Assembly: GCA_003222975.1 (NCBI GenBank)
Contig: QHXN01000009.1
Location: 1 to 64,000 of the forward strand
Direction of reading: 5' to 3'
Length of the DNA stretch: 64,000 bases
From: Acidobacteriota bacterium
GTDB taxonomy: Bacteria; Acidobacteriota; Blastocatellia; Pyrinomonadales; Pyrinomonadaceae
In this document: positions 34,703-42,997 of the stretch, in pieces
Numbering within the stretch: the stretch's first letter is position 1
Layout of the letters: each line of letters starts with the position of its first letter
Position numbers and translations under genes: made by a program
Notes under the pieces: generated by a model
Told to the model about the DNA's origin: nothing
Seen by the model: the letters and a program-made list of their open reading frames with translations, nothing else
Database searches by the model: none

Positions 34703-35914
34703 ATGCGGACACTCTACTTCGACTGCTTCGCAGGCATCAGCGGCGACATGACGCTCGGCGCGCTCGTCGGCGCGGGCGCGGACGAGCGCGCGCTCACGGA
34801 GCGGCTCGCGCTGCTCGACGTTCAGGGCTACGAAATCTCGTTCGAGGAGGTCGAACGCTCCGGCATCAGCGCGACGCGCGCGAATGTTCGACTGACGAAG
34901 GACGAACACCATCACCGACACCTCGCGGACATCCGCGGGATCATTCTCCGCTCGCGTCTGGGCGATCTGGTCAAAGAGCGCGCGGCGAGGATTTTCACGC
35001 GGCTGGCGGAGGCCGAGGCGCGCGTCCACAACGTCGCTGTCGAGAGCATACACTTCCACGAGGTCGGCGCAGTTGACGCGATTGTTGACGTGGTCGGCGC
35101 GTGCATAGGCTTCGAGCTGCTCGGCGTCGAGCGCTTCGAAGCGTCGGCCCTGCACGTCGGCAGCGGCACGGTCGAGATGGCGCACGGTCGCTTTCCCGTC
35201 CCGCCGCCCGCGGTCGCCGAGCTTCTGCGCGGCGCGCCCCTCTATTCTACCGACATCCGGGGCGAGCTGGTCACGCCCACGGGCGCGGCCATTGTCGCCA
35301 CGCTCTGCGAGAGCTTCGGCCCAATGCCAACGATGCGGCTCTTGAGCACGGGCTACGGCGCGGGGGCTAGAGAGTACAAGAATTTTCCGAACGTGCTGCG
35401 CGTGCTCGTCGGCGAGTCGGAGTCTGACGGCGCGGGCGCGGGCGAGAGTGCCGCCGAGCGGGACGAGTTGTTGACGGTCGTCGAGACGAACGTGGACGAC
35501 GTTTCGCCGCAGGTGCTCGGACACGTGCTGGAGCAGGCGCTTGCGCGCGGCGCGCTCGACTGCTACTTGACGCACGTGCAGATGAAGAAAAATCGGCCCG
35601 GCGTGCTCGTCACAATTCTCTGCCGCAATGAAGACCGCGAGGCGATGCTCGACCTCCTGCTCGCGGAGACGCCGACGCTCGGCGCGCGAAGCTACACTGT
35701 GCGCCGCCGCGCGCTCGAAAGGGAGGCCGTGACTGTCGAGACCGAGTTCGGTAGGATTGCCGTCAAGGTCGGGCGCTTGCGCGGTCGCGTGGTCAGCGCG
35801 ACGCCTGAATACGAAGAGTGCCGCGAGGCCGCGCTGAGGGCGGGCGTGCCTCTGCGCGAAGTGCAGGAGGCGGCGCGCGCGGCTTTCAGTAGTTTGGGAA
35901 ATAAGAGTGCGTAG
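34703..35914 (+). CDS. larC: Nickel-pincer cofactor cyclometallase (LarC)
   Basis: LarC inserts nickel into the pyridinium dithiocarboxylate pincer nucleotide used by lactate racemase and related enzymes. The 403-residue protein is a single uninterrupted frame covering both halves of the family: TLYFDCFAGISGDMTLGALV at the start, HHHRHLADIRGII, the SIHFHEVGAVDAIVDVVGAC metal region, TGAAIVATL, and the C-terminal half ETNVDDVSPQVLGHVLEQAL with VQMKKNRPGVLVTILC. Some lineages make this protein by a programmed frameshift; here there is none. larB, larE and larA are not in the window, so its pathway partners are elsewhere. Confidence 0.94.
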   Translation: MRTLYFDCFAGISGDMTLGALVGAGADERALTERLALLDVQGYEISFEEVERSGISATRANVRLTKDEHHHRHLADIRGIILRSRLGDLVKERAARIFTRLAEAEARVHNVAVESIHFHEVGAVDAIVDVVGACIGFELLGVERFEASALHVGSGTVEMAHGRFPVPPPAVAELLRGAPLYSTDIRGELVTPTGAAIVATLCESFGPMPTMRLLSTGYGAGAREYKNFPNVLRVLVGESESDGAGAGESAAERDELLTVVETNVDDVSPQVLGHVLEQALARGALDCYLTHVQMKKNRPGVLVTILCRNEDREAMLDLLLAETPTLGARSYTVRRRALEREAVTVETEFGRIAVKVGRLRGRVVSATPEYEECREAALRAGVPLREVQEAARAAFSSLGNKSA

Positions 35915-35960
35915 CGCGGACGCCGGAAACTTCTTCTGTGTTCGCGGGCGAGGTTTGAGT

Positions 35961-36587
35961 ATGGCGACGATTTATTCGGCCACGGAGCCGGACGAAGGCC
36001 CGGAGGACTTGCCGGGGCGCGAAGTTGACCTCGACAAGATCGAGCGGGGCGTCCGCCTCATCCTCGAAGGCGTGGGCGAAGACACGGGGCGCGCCGGCCT
36101 GCAAAGGACTCCGCGGCGTGTGGCGGAGATGTACGCCGAGCTGACGGCGGGGATGCGCGAAGACGCGCGCGAGCACGTCCGGGCGCTTCCGGGCGACAAG
36201 CACGACGAGATGGTCATCGTCAAAGACATCAGCTTCGCCTCGCTCTGCGAGCACCACCTCGCGCCCTTCGTCGGCAAGTGCCACGTCGCATACATACCGA
36301 AGGCGGGGCGCATCGTCGGGTTGTCGAAGCTGGCGCGGCTGGTCGAGACTTTCGCGCGGCGCTTGCAGGTTCAGGAGCGCCTGACCTCCGAGATTGCCGA
36401 CACGCTCTTCGACGGACTCAAGCCGGTCGGCGTGATGGTCGTCATGGAGGCCGAGCACACCTGCATGACCATTCGCGGCGTGAAGAAGCCCGGCGCGATC
36501 ACCATCACCTCGGCCATACGCGGCGGCTTCCGCAAAGACTCGCGCACGCGCGCCGAGGCGATGGCCCTGATTCGGGAGAAGGAGTGA
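35961..36587 (+). CDS. folE: GTP cyclohydrolase I
   Basis: FolE converts GTP to dihydroneopterin triphosphate, the entry to folate and pterins. The 208-residue protein has GLQRTPRRVAEMYAEL, the zinc-binding CEHHLAPFVGKCHVAYIP, GLSKLARLVETFARRLQVQE and EAEHTCMTIRGVKKPGA, all in standard positions. ATG 35961 is chosen over an upstream in-frame start because the first 18 extra residues are not family-like. The spacing of 46 bases after larC suggests co-transcription. Confidence 0.96.
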   Translation: MATIYSATEPDEGPEDLPGREVDLDKIERGVRLILEGVGEDTGRAGLQRTPRRVAEMYAELTAGMREDAREHVRALPGDKHDEMVIVKDISFASLCEHHLAPFVGKCHVAYIPKAGRIVGLSKLARLVETFARRLQVQERLTSEIADTLFDGLKPVGVMVVMEAEHTCMTIRGVKKPGAITITSAIRGGFRKDSRTRAEAMALIREKE

Positions 36588-36591
36588 AATT

Positions 36592-36698
36592 CGTAAACCG
36601 TAAACCCTAAACCGTGACAAGATGAAAGCCATTCCCTGTGGCGCTCAGGATTCGCTGTCACGACTTTTCTTGTCACGGTTTACGGTTTACGGTTCACG
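36592..36698 (+). repeat. Heptamer inverted repeat, CGGTTTA/CGGTTCA family
   Basis: Arms 36592-36621 and 36669-36698, 30 bases each, match at 28 of 30. The right arm is CTTGTCA, CGGTTTA, CGGTTTA, CGGTTCA plus CG, followed by GCTCTT and the metG ATG at 36705. The left arm starts four bases after the folE stop, so the element plus a 47-base loop makes up the whole spacer. Confidence 0.9.
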
Positions 36699-36704
36699 GC
36701 TCTT

Positions 36705-38936
36705 ATGAAATCTTTCTACGTCACAACGCCGATCTACTACGCGAACAGCCTGCCGCACTTCGGCCACCTGTACACGACCGTCGTGGCCGACTGCCTGAAG
36801 CGTCACTACGGGCAGCGCGGCTTCGAGACCTGTTTCCTGACGGGGACGGACGAGCACGGCCTGAACATACAGCGCACGGCGGCGCGCCTGGGCCGCACGC
36901 CTCAAGAGCACGTTGACTACGTCGTCGTCGAGGGCAAGAAGTTCTTCGCCGCCTTCTGGCTTGACGAGGCGCACGGCGGCTACGACATCTGGATGCGCAC
37001 GTCCGAGGCGTTTCATTACGAGGGCGCACAGGAGTTCTGGCGTCGCGTCGCCGCCCAGCCGACGCCCAAGGGGCGCGAGAGCATCTTCAAAGGGTTTTAC
37101 GAGGGCTGGTTCTGCGCCCCCTGTGGGACTTACAAGACGCAGGACGAGCTGTCGAAGCCCGCGGGCGAGAGTGACCCGCCGCGCTGCCTGATACACGAAC
37201 TGCCGGTTGATCGCGTCTCCGAAGAGAGCTACTTCTTCCGCCTCTCCGACTACGACGAGGCGCTGCTCAGGCTCTACGAAGAGCGACCGGAACTCGTAGT
37301 GCCGGACGCGCGGCGCAACGAGGTCAAGAGCTTCGTGCGCGGCGGGCTGCAAGACATCTCGATCAGCCGCCTGAAGTCTTCCGTCGCCTGGGGCATCCCC
37401 GTCCCCGGAGACCCCGACCACACGATCTACATCTGGTTCGACGCGCTTTTGAACTACATCACCGCGCTCGGCTTCGGGAGTGAACGGCGGCGCAGGGAAG
37501 TCGGCGCGAAGGTGTTCGAGAAGTTCTGGCCGGGCGTCCACCTCATCGGCAAAGACATACTCCGACAGCACGCGGTACTCTGGCCCGCGATGCTTTTGGC
37601 CGCCGGGGTCGAGCAGCCGCGCGCCGTCGTCGCGCACGGCATGTGGCTCGACCCGCAGGGGCGCAAGGTCTCGAAGACGCTCGGCAACATGATTGACATC
37701 GAACTCGTGCGCCGCCACACCTCTGCGGACGTTGTGCGCTACGTGCTTTTGCGCGAGAAGGCTTTCTGGCAGGACGGGCGGCTCGGCTACGAGATCATCT
37801 TCGACCGCGCCAACAGCGACCTCGCGAGCGGCCTCGGCAACCTCGTGAGCCGCACGCTGACGATGATCCGGCGCTACTTCGACGGCGTCGTCCCTTCGCC
37901 GGACATCCCGGAGGGCCGCCGACTCGCGGCCAAGCGCGCGGGCGTTGACTCGGACGCGCTGGCGCTCTCAAGCAGCCTCGAACTCGCGCGCGACCAGTTC
38001 GTGCAGGGCGTCGAAGGATACGAGTTCAACCACGCGCTCGAAGCCCTTTGGGCGATGATCGCGCGCGTGGACAAGTTCATCTCAGACGTGAAGCCCTGGG
38101 AGCTTGCCAAGTCGGAGGAGCAGCGCGAGACGCTCGGCGCGGTGCTCTATCGCTCGGCGGAGACGATCCGCTGGCTCGCTGTTCTGCTCCACCCCTTCAT
38201 GCCCGAATCGTCCTTGGCGATTGCCCGCCAGCTAGGGCTTGCGGACGAATTGGAGGGGAGCGACCCGTCGCAACTGAAGTGGGGAGGCTTAAAACAGGGG
38301 ACGCGCATCGGCGAAGTCGCGCCGCTGTTCCCGCGCATTGATAAGGTAAAGGTCATGGCAGAGATCGAAAAAGAGTTGGCGGAAAAAGAAAAGGGCGAGC
38401 AGGCCGGGAAGTCTCGGAACGAACAGCAGGCCGCGCCCTCCGGCGCGCACGCGACGCAGGCCGCCGTGCCCGGCGCTCCGACGGCGACGGACGTGAAGTC
38501 TGCGCCGCCTGTGCAGGGCGCGACCGAGGCGCAAGCCCCGCCCGTCACGAATACGCAAGCCGCGCAGACGCAGGCGTCGGCGGCCCAGCCCGAAGGCGTC
38601 GCGAGCTTCATCACGATTGAAGACTTCGCCAAAGTCGAGATGCGCGTCGGCGAAGTCCTCACGGCGGAGCGCGTGCCGAAGTCTGATAAGCTCCTCCGGT
38701 TCACCGTTGACCTCGGCGAAGCGGAGCCGCGCCAGATTCTCGCCGGCATCGCCGAATACTACGAGCCGGAGAAACTCGTCGGGCGCAAAGTAGTCGTCGT
38801 CTCCAACCTCAAGCCGCGCAAGCTCCGCGGCTTCGAGTCGCAGGGCATGGTGCTCGCCGCCTCCGTCGGCGACGAAGGCCGCCCGGTGCTGGCGACTTTC
38901 ACGGAGGACGTGCCGAACGGGGCAAGGCTGAAATAG
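36705..38936 (+). CDS. metG: Methionyl-tRNA synthetase with C-terminal tRNA-binding domain
   Basis: MetRS of 743 residues. The HIGH-equivalent is in NSLPHFGHLYTTVVADCL, KMSKS reads GRKVSKTLGN, and the zinc knuckle region is CAPCGTYKTQDELSK with a single clear CxxC and a lone cysteine later (PPRCLIH). After the anticodon domain, an Ala/Gln/Pro-rich linker (about 565-630) leads to a C-terminal EMAP/Trbp111-type OB fold (FAKVEMRVGEVLTAERVPKS), which increases tRNA affinity and mediates dimerisation. The stop codon TAG is shared with the first word of the following heptamer repeat. Confidence 0.96.
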   Translation: MKSFYVTTPIYYANSLPHFGHLYTTVVADCLKRHYGQRGFETCFLTGTDEHGLNIQRTAARLGRTPQEHVDYVVVEGKKFFAAFWLDEAHGGYDIWMRTSEAFHYEGAQEFWRRVAAQPTPKGRESIFKGFYEGWFCAPCGTYKTQDELSKPAGESDPPRCLIHELPVDRVSEESYFFRLSDYDEALLRLYEERPELVVPDARRNEVKSFVRGGLQDISISRLKSSVAWGIPVPGDPDHTIYIWFDALLNYITALGFGSERRRREVGAKVFEKFWPGVHLIGKDILRQHAVLWPAMLLAAGVEQPRAVVAHGMWLDPQGRKVSKTLGNMIDIELVRRHTSADVVRYVLLREKAFWQDGRLGYEIIFDRANSDLASGLGNLVSRTLTMIRRYFDGVVPSPDIPEGRRLAAKRAGVDSDALALSSSLELARDQFVQGVEGYEFNHALEALWAMIARVDKFISDVKPWELAKSEEQRETLGAVLYRSAETIRWLAVLLHPFMPESSLAIARQLGLADELEGSDPSQLKWGGLKQGTRIGEVAPLFPRIDKVKVMAEIEKELAEKEKGEQAGKSRNEQQAAPSGAHATQAAVPGAPTATDVKSAPPVQGATEAQAPPVTNTQAAQTQASAAQPEGVASFITIEDFAKVEMRVGEVLTAERVPKSDKLLRFTVDLGEAEPRQILAGIAEYYEPEKLVGRKVVVVSNLKPRKLRGFESQGMVLAASVGDEGRPVLATFTEDVPNGARLK

Positions 38937-39055
38937 CTGTTAGCTGTTAGCGATTAGCTGTTAGCTTTCCCGCACTCTTCGGTTGAGTCGTTAACGGAAA
39001 GCTGCGCTTCCCGCATAGAACAAAGCTAACAGCTAACAGCTAACAGCTAACAGCT
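38935..39055 (+). repeat. Heptamer inverted repeat, AGCTGTT/AACAGCT family
   Basis: Arms 38935-38968 and 39022-39055 are 34 bases each and complementary at 32 of 34. The right arm is four copies of AACAGCT after AAAGCT. The left arm overlaps the metG stop codon, and the right arm ends five bases before the tatD ATG at 39061. The loop is 53 bases of apparently unique sequence. Confidence 0.92.
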
Positions 39056-39060
39056 TCTTT

Positions 39061-39849
39061 ATGTTCGTTGACTCTCACGCGCACATAGACGGCGAGGAGT
39101 TCGACGCCGACCGCGACGAGGTGGTCGCGCGAGCGCGCGCCGCCGGCGTGCGCGCGATCCTGAATGTGGGGACGGGCGACCCGCACGCCGGGAACCTTGA
39201 GAGGGCGGTCGCCGTGGCGTTGAAGTACGAGGGCGTCTATGCAGCCGTCGGCGTCCACCCGCACGACGCGAGGCTCTACGACCACGACGCCGAGCGTCGT
39301 CTCCTGGAAATCGTGCGCCGCGGCCCGCCCGTCGTCGCGTGGGGCGAGATCGGCCTCGACTATCATTACGACAACTCGCCGCGCGACGTGCAGCGGGGCA
39401 TCTTCGTCACGCAGTTGCGCCTGGCGCGCTCCGAGGGCTTGCCCGTCATCATCCATTCGCGCGAGGCGGACGACGACACGGTCTTCTTCCTGCGCCGCGA
39501 GTGGGCGGGGGCCCGGACGGGCGGCGTCATGCACTGCTTCGGCGGCGGTCTGCCGCTGGCCGAGGCCGCGCTCGAACTCGGCTTCATGATCTCCTTCGCA
39601 GGGAACGTCACGTTCAAGAAGGCGGAGAATCTGCGCGAGGTCGCGCGCGCAGTCCCGCTCGAACGCCTGCTCGTCGAGACGGACTGCCCGTTCCTCGCGC
39701 CCGTGCCGTTGCGCGGTCGCCGCAACGAGCCGGCCTACGTCGTCGAGACGGCGCGCTTCCTCGCGGGCTTGCGCGGCGTCGGCACGGAAGAGTTCGGGCG
39801 CGTCACGTCCGAGAACTTCGCGCGCCTCTTCGGCCTCGACTCAACCTGA
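39061..39849 (+). CDS. tatD: TatD-family deoxyribonuclease / metal-dependent hydrolase
   Basis: A 262-residue TIM-barrel hydrolase of the TatD group, implicated in DNA 3'-end processing and D-aminoacyl or quality-control roles. Metal ligands are visible in FVDSHAHIDGEEFD, GEIGLDYHY, PVIIHSREADDD, VMHCFGGG and LVETDCPFLAP. The length is standard. It often follows metG in bacteria, as it does here, separated only by a heptamer hairpin. Confidence 0.94.
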   Translation: MFVDSHAHIDGEEFDADRDEVVARARAAGVRAILNVGTGDPHAGNLERAVAVALKYEGVYAAVGVHPHDARLYDHDAERRLLEIVRRGPPVVAWGEIGLDYHYDNSPRDVQRGIFVTQLRLARSEGLPVIIHSREADDDTVFFLRREWAGARTGGVMHCFGGGLPLAEAALELGFMISFAGNVTFKKAENLREVARAVPLERLLVETDCPFLAPVPLRGRRNEPAYVVETARFLAGLRGVGTEEFGRVTSENFARLFGLDST

Positions 39850-39956
39850 AGGTGAGACCGTCTCGCCCGGCGTTCAGCTTTTCAACTCTCCCCGGCGGCG
39901 AACTTTCCGACGCGCACGCCGCGACCGAACTTTTCCTCACGGCCCTTAAATGTTAT

Positions 39957-40064
39957 AAGAGCCGTGAACCGTGAACCGTGATAAGTGGATTCGTCTTGTC
40001 TGGTATAGTTCACGGTTGACGGCTTGCTCTGGTCACGGTTTACGGTTCACGGTTCACGGCTCTT
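39957..40064 (+). repeat. Heptamer inverted repeat, CGGTTTA/CGGTTCA family, unequal arms
   Basis: The left arm (39957-39985) and right arm (to 40064) end in complementary AAGAGCCG/CGGCTCTT. The right arm has one heptamer (CGGTTTA) that the left lacks. A degenerate extra copy (GTTCACGGTTGACGGC, about 40009-40024) lies in the loop. The right arm touches the yajQ ATG at 40065 with no gap. Confidence 0.85.
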
Positions 40065-40562
40065 ATGGCTCAGCAGAACTCATTCGACATCGTTTCGCAG
40101 GTGGACATCTCGGAGGTCAAGAACGCCCTCGACCAGACCATGAAGGAGGTCAGGCAGCGCTTCGACTTCAAGGGAAGCCGCGCCGAGGTGCGGCTCGAAG
40201 AGGGCGAGCTGATCCTCGCGGCTGAGGATGAGACGAAGCTGCGCAACATGAACGACATCCTCCAGCAGAAACTCGTGCGCCGCGGCGTGCCCCTCAAGGC
40301 CCTCTCCTACGGTCGCGTCGAGCCTGCCGCGGGCGGCACGGTTCGCCAGCACGTCCCCGTCCAGCAGGGCATCCCTTCGGACAAGGCCAAAGAGATCGTC
40401 AAGTTCATCAAGGACGCGAAGCTGAAGGTTCAGGCCGCGATTCAGGGCGACACGGTGCGCGTCTCTGGCCGCGACCGCGACACGCTGCAAGACGTGATCG
40501 CCAGGCTCAAGGCCAGAGACTTCGGCATCAACATGCAGTACACGAACTACCGCTCGAATTAG
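40065..40562 (+). CDS. yajQ: YajQ-family nucleotide (c-di-GMP) binding protein
   Basis: A 165-residue cytosolic protein with the two-lobed YajQ fold: SFDIVSQVDISEVKNALDQT, RFDFKGSRAEVRLEE, LVRRGVPLKALSYG, DKAKEIVKFIKDAKLKVQAA and the C-terminal DFGINMQYTNYRS. In Xanthomonas a YajQ protein binds c-di-GMP and alters transcription; others bind tRNA or nucleotides. Given the cyclase and phosphodiesterase elsewhere in this window, a c-di-GMP effector role is reasonable but not shown. Its ATG directly follows a repeat arm, so no Shine-Dalgarno sequence is visible. Confidence 0.94.
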   Translation: MAQQNSFDIVSQVDISEVKNALDQTMKEVRQRFDFKGSRAEVRLEEGELILAAEDETKLRNMNDILQQKLVRRGVPLKALSYGRVEPAAGGTVRQHVPVQQGIPSDKAKEIVKFIKDAKLKVQAAIQGDTVRVSGRDRDTLQDVIARLKARDFGINMQYTNYRSN

Positions 40563-40635
40563 TGATGAGTGATGAGTGAGGAGTGATGAGTTAAAAACTC
40601 TTTCACTCATCACTCATCTCTCATCACTCATCACT
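40561..40635 (+). repeat. Heptamer inverted repeat, TGATGAG/CTCATCA family
   Basis: Arms 40561-40590 and 40606-40635, four heptamers each, complementary at 28 of 30 around a 15-base loop. The left arm begins inside the yajQ stop codon (TAG 40560-40562) and the right arm ends one base before the ATG at 40637, so the repeat is the entire intergenic region. The same family appears at 46954-47016. Confidence 0.93.
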
Positions 40636-40636
40636 T

Positions 40637-41656
40637 ATGCATCCATCCGGCAACACTGCGGCGGTCGAAGAGCCGCTACTGACGGCGCGGCGCATCTTCG
40701 GCCTCGTCGCGCATGAACTCGCGCTCGTCGAGGAGGAGTTTGAGCGGCAGGCGCGCTCGAACATACAGGTCATCGCCTACATCGGCGACTACCTGCGCGC
40801 CTCGGGCGGCAAGCGCGTCAGGCCCGCGCTCACGCTCCTTTCGACGCGGGCCGCGGGCGGCGACGCCTCGCGCCCGAACGTCGTGCGCATGGCGACCGTC
40901 ATGGAGTTTCTGCACACGGCCACGCTCGTCCACGACGACATCATTGACAACGCCGAGACGCGCCGCAACCGCCCCTCGATCAACAGCCGCTTCGGCAACC
41001 AGACCGCCGTGCTCATGGGCGACTGGCTCTACATGTCGGCCTTCGAGACGAGCCTGCAAGAGCGCTCGCTCCAAGTCCTCGACATCCTCACAGCGGTCAC
41101 GCGCAGGATGACTGAGGGCGAGCTGTTACAGCTCACACTCATCGGGCGCGCCGACGTGTCGGAGGAGCAGTATTTCGACATCCTCCGCCGCAAGACCGCC
41201 TACCTCTTCAGCGCGTGCTGCGAGATCGGGGCGATACTTGGCGGCTGCGGCGAAGACGAGCGCGGCGCTCTGCGCGACTACGGCATGAGCCTCGGCATGG
41301 CCTTCCAGCTAGTGGACGACCTGCTCGACTTCACCTCCGACGAAGGCGCGCTCGGCAAGGCCGCGGGCGTTGACCTCTTAGAAGGCAAGGTGACGCTCCC
41401 GCTCATCTACCTGCTCGAAGAAGAGCCGGGAATGAAGTCCGCCGTGCAGTCCGTGGTGCGTGAAGGGAGCTACCGCGAGTTCACGCGCGAACTCTTCCTG
41501 CGCGAGGCCGAGCGGGCGGGCACGCTCGAACGCGCACGCGCGCGCGCCGCCGCTTACGCCGAGGCAGCCGCGCACGCGCTCGAACGCGTCAGGCCCTCGA
41601 AGTACGCCGACGCCCTCCGCTCGATTACGTCTTACATCCTCCGGCGGGAGATGTGA
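40637..41656 (+). CDS. Polyprenyl (hepta/octaprenyl) diphosphate synthase
   Basis: A trans-prenyltransferase of 339 residues making the long isoprenoid chain of menaquinone. The first aspartate-rich motif is in LVHDDIIDNAETRRNRPS, the second in LVDDLLDFTSDEGALGK, and the substrate-binding GGKRVRPALTLL segment is present. Chain length cannot be read from sequence alone. The residues before the first motif (MEFLHTATL) are small, consistent with a long-chain product. The start codon sits one base after a hairpin arm, leaving no ribosome-binding site in the usual place. Confidence 0.93.
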   Translation: MHPSGNTAAVEEPLLTARRIFGLVAHELALVEEEFERQARSNIQVIAYIGDYLRASGGKRVRPALTLLSTRAAGGDASRPNVVRMATVMEFLHTATLVHDDIIDNAETRRNRPSINSRFGNQTAVLMGDWLYMSAFETSLQERSLQVLDILTAVTRRMTEGELLQLTLIGRADVSEEQYFDILRRKTAYLFSACCEIGAILGGCGEDERGALRDYGMSLGMAFQLVDDLLDFTSDEGALGKAAGVDLLEGKVTLPLIYLLEEEPGMKSAVQSVVREGSYREFTRELFLREAERAGTLERARARAAAYAEAAAHALERVRPSKYADALRSITSYILRREM

Positions 41657-41659
41657 GTG

Positions 41660-41803
41660 AAAAGCCGTCGGCGTTCAGCTTTTTTCTTTCATCGCTCGGC
41701 TTTCAGTTTTTTTGCTTCCCTTTATTACTCTCGAATGATAAAACTTGATGTCCCACCGCGGACAAAGCTTAGCTGAAAGCTGAATGCTGACCGCTGATCG
41801 CTA
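41660..41803 (+). repeat. Degenerate heptamer inverted repeat, AGCTGAA family
   Basis: The right arm (about 41767-41803) is AGCTGAA, AGCTGAA, TGCTGAC, CGCTGAT, CGCT. The left side has the complement in two pieces (GCGTTCAGCTTTT at 41671 on, then GCTCGGCTTTCAG at 41694 on). The arms are less well matched than in other copies, suggesting an older element. It ends five bases before the ATG at 41809. Confidence 0.65.
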
Positions 41804-41808
41804 CTAAG

Positions 41809-42426
41809 ATGCCTGACGAAAATCTTCTCTCCACGCTGGAGCAGGGCTTGAGGCATTCGCGCGCGACGCGCTCGCGCCTCGCCGCGCGCCTCGCAGACCT
41901 CGAAGCCGAGGCCGAGCGCGTCCGCACCGAGCTGAACGAGATGGACGCGATCATCAGTCAGACCGAGGCCGCGATGTTTCGCATCCTCTCCTCCTCGTTC
42001 AGCGCGCAGGCCGGCCACGCCTCGGACGCGGAGATCGAGTACGCGCTGCGTCGTGATTCGGTAGTCAACGCCTCCCGCCCCGTCCAGCCGCAGACGCATG
42101 CCGCTTACGCGCCGCCCCCGCCCGCGCCGCCGCAGGATTACGTCTTCCGCCACCAAATCCCGCCGATCCGCGCGGGCGTCGAGCAGAAGAGTGACCGCTT
42201 CTTCGAGCGAACCATCCCGCAGGCGACCGCAGTTCTCCTGCGCGAGTCGGGCGGGCCGCTCCACGTCAACGAGATTTACAACCGCCTGCTCGAAGGCGGC
42301 TTCCAGTTCACGGGCCACAACCCGACCATCAGCATCGCCGTCTCGCTCAACCGCAACCGACGCTTCCGCAAAGTCGCGCCCGGAACCTTCGACCTCGTCA
42401 TACGCGACGCGGCGCAGGCGTCCTGA
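41809..42426 (+). CDS. Coiled-coil protein with C-terminal HARE-type winged helix
   Basis: A 205-residue protein. The N-terminal 65 residues form a coiled coil (RLAARLADLEAEAERVRTEL). A Pro-rich linker (YAPPPPAPPQDY) joins it to a C-terminal domain with AVLLRESGGPLHVNEIYNRL, FTGHNPTISIAVSLNRN and KVAPGTFDLV, the pattern of the HB1/ASXL/restriction-endonuclease (HARE) helix-turn-helix. Such domains occur in RNA polymerase delta subunits and DNA-associated proteins, so a nucleic-acid-binding role is likely. It is not a known regulator, and the operon context gives no target. Confidence 0.8.
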   Translation: MPDENLLSTLEQGLRHSRATRSRLAARLADLEAEAERVRTELNEMDAIISQTEAAMFRILSSSFSAQAGHASDAEIEYALRRDSVVNASRPVQPQTHAAYAPPPPAPPQDYVFRHQIPPIRAGVEQKSDRFFERTIPQATAVLLRESGGPLHVNEIYNRLLEGGFQFTGHNPTISIAVSLNRNRRFRKVAPGTFDLVIRDAAQAS

Positions 42427-42745
42427 ATTTCCCCCGGCACGCGGGCGATCCAGTCTCCTTCAACCAATCCACCCGCGAAAAACAACTGCCCGTCCGTCGC
42501 CGGGCGATGCCGGCCTCCGAACGAGCAGTTAATCTTTCCACTAGGTCGCCCTTAAATTCCCGCACGCCTCTTCGCCTGGGGCGGATGCGAGAGAGGGGCA
42601 CGACCGCGACCGATGAAGGAAGTCGTGCCCCTCTTCAGTTGTGGGCCGCCCACGCGAAGTGTCCGGCCCACAAGCCTGTGCTATTCAGCGAACCCGAGCT
42701 TCAAAGGGAGAAGGCCCGCTGCCCTCGATCCAGAGTGCCTGAGGC
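42427..42745. other. Convergent spacer with a strong hairpin, otherwise no gene
   Basis: A 319-base gap between the HARE-domain gene and a small minus-strand gene. Apart from the hairpin at 42592-42634 I see no coding, RNA or repeat signal. Short frames across it have the arginine-rich look of non-coding high-GC sequence. Confidence 0.5.
42592..42634. terminator. 13-bp perfect hairpin in a convergent spacer, possible bidirectional terminator
   Basis: AGAGGGGCACGAC (42592-42604) pairs exactly with GTCGTGCCCCTCT (42622-42634) across a 17-base loop. It lies between two converging genes, where transcript ends are expected. There is no T run directly after it on either strand, so termination is inferred from position and stem strength. 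Confidence 0.5.
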
Positions 42746-42997
42746 TTACTTAGGTGCGTTGGCGAGGCACTGCTTCTCGTCTGACTTGGCCTTCGCCTTG
42801 GCAGCCGTGCGCTCCTTGCCCTTCAGCTTGTTGGCGGCGGCGTTGGCGGCGGCGTAGTCGTTGTGGCACTTCTTGACCGCGGCATTGTGCTCCGCGCTGT
42901 GCTTCGGCTTCTTGGGCTTGGCGAACGCGGCGGGGGCGCTCAGGGAGAGAGCCAGCGCCAGGGTAATGGCAGACTTGGTCAGAATGTTCTTCATCAT
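42746..42997 (-). CDS. Small secreted Lys/Ala-rich protein
   Basis: An 83-residue product. The first 26 residues are a clean Sec signal peptide (SAITLALALSLSAPAAFAK, cleavage after AFA). The mature 57-residue chain is highly basic and helical, rich in Lys and Ala (AAANAAANKLKGKERTAAKA), with two cysteines (KKCHNDY and KQCLANAPK) that could form a disulfide hairpin. No family is recognised. It has its own long upstream spacer, so it is probably a monocistron. Codon use matches the host. Confidence 0.8.
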   Translation of the reverse strand: MMKNILTKSAITLALALSLSAPAAFAKPKKPKHSAEHNAAVKKCHNDYAAANAAANKLKGKERTAAKAKAKSDEKQCLANAPK

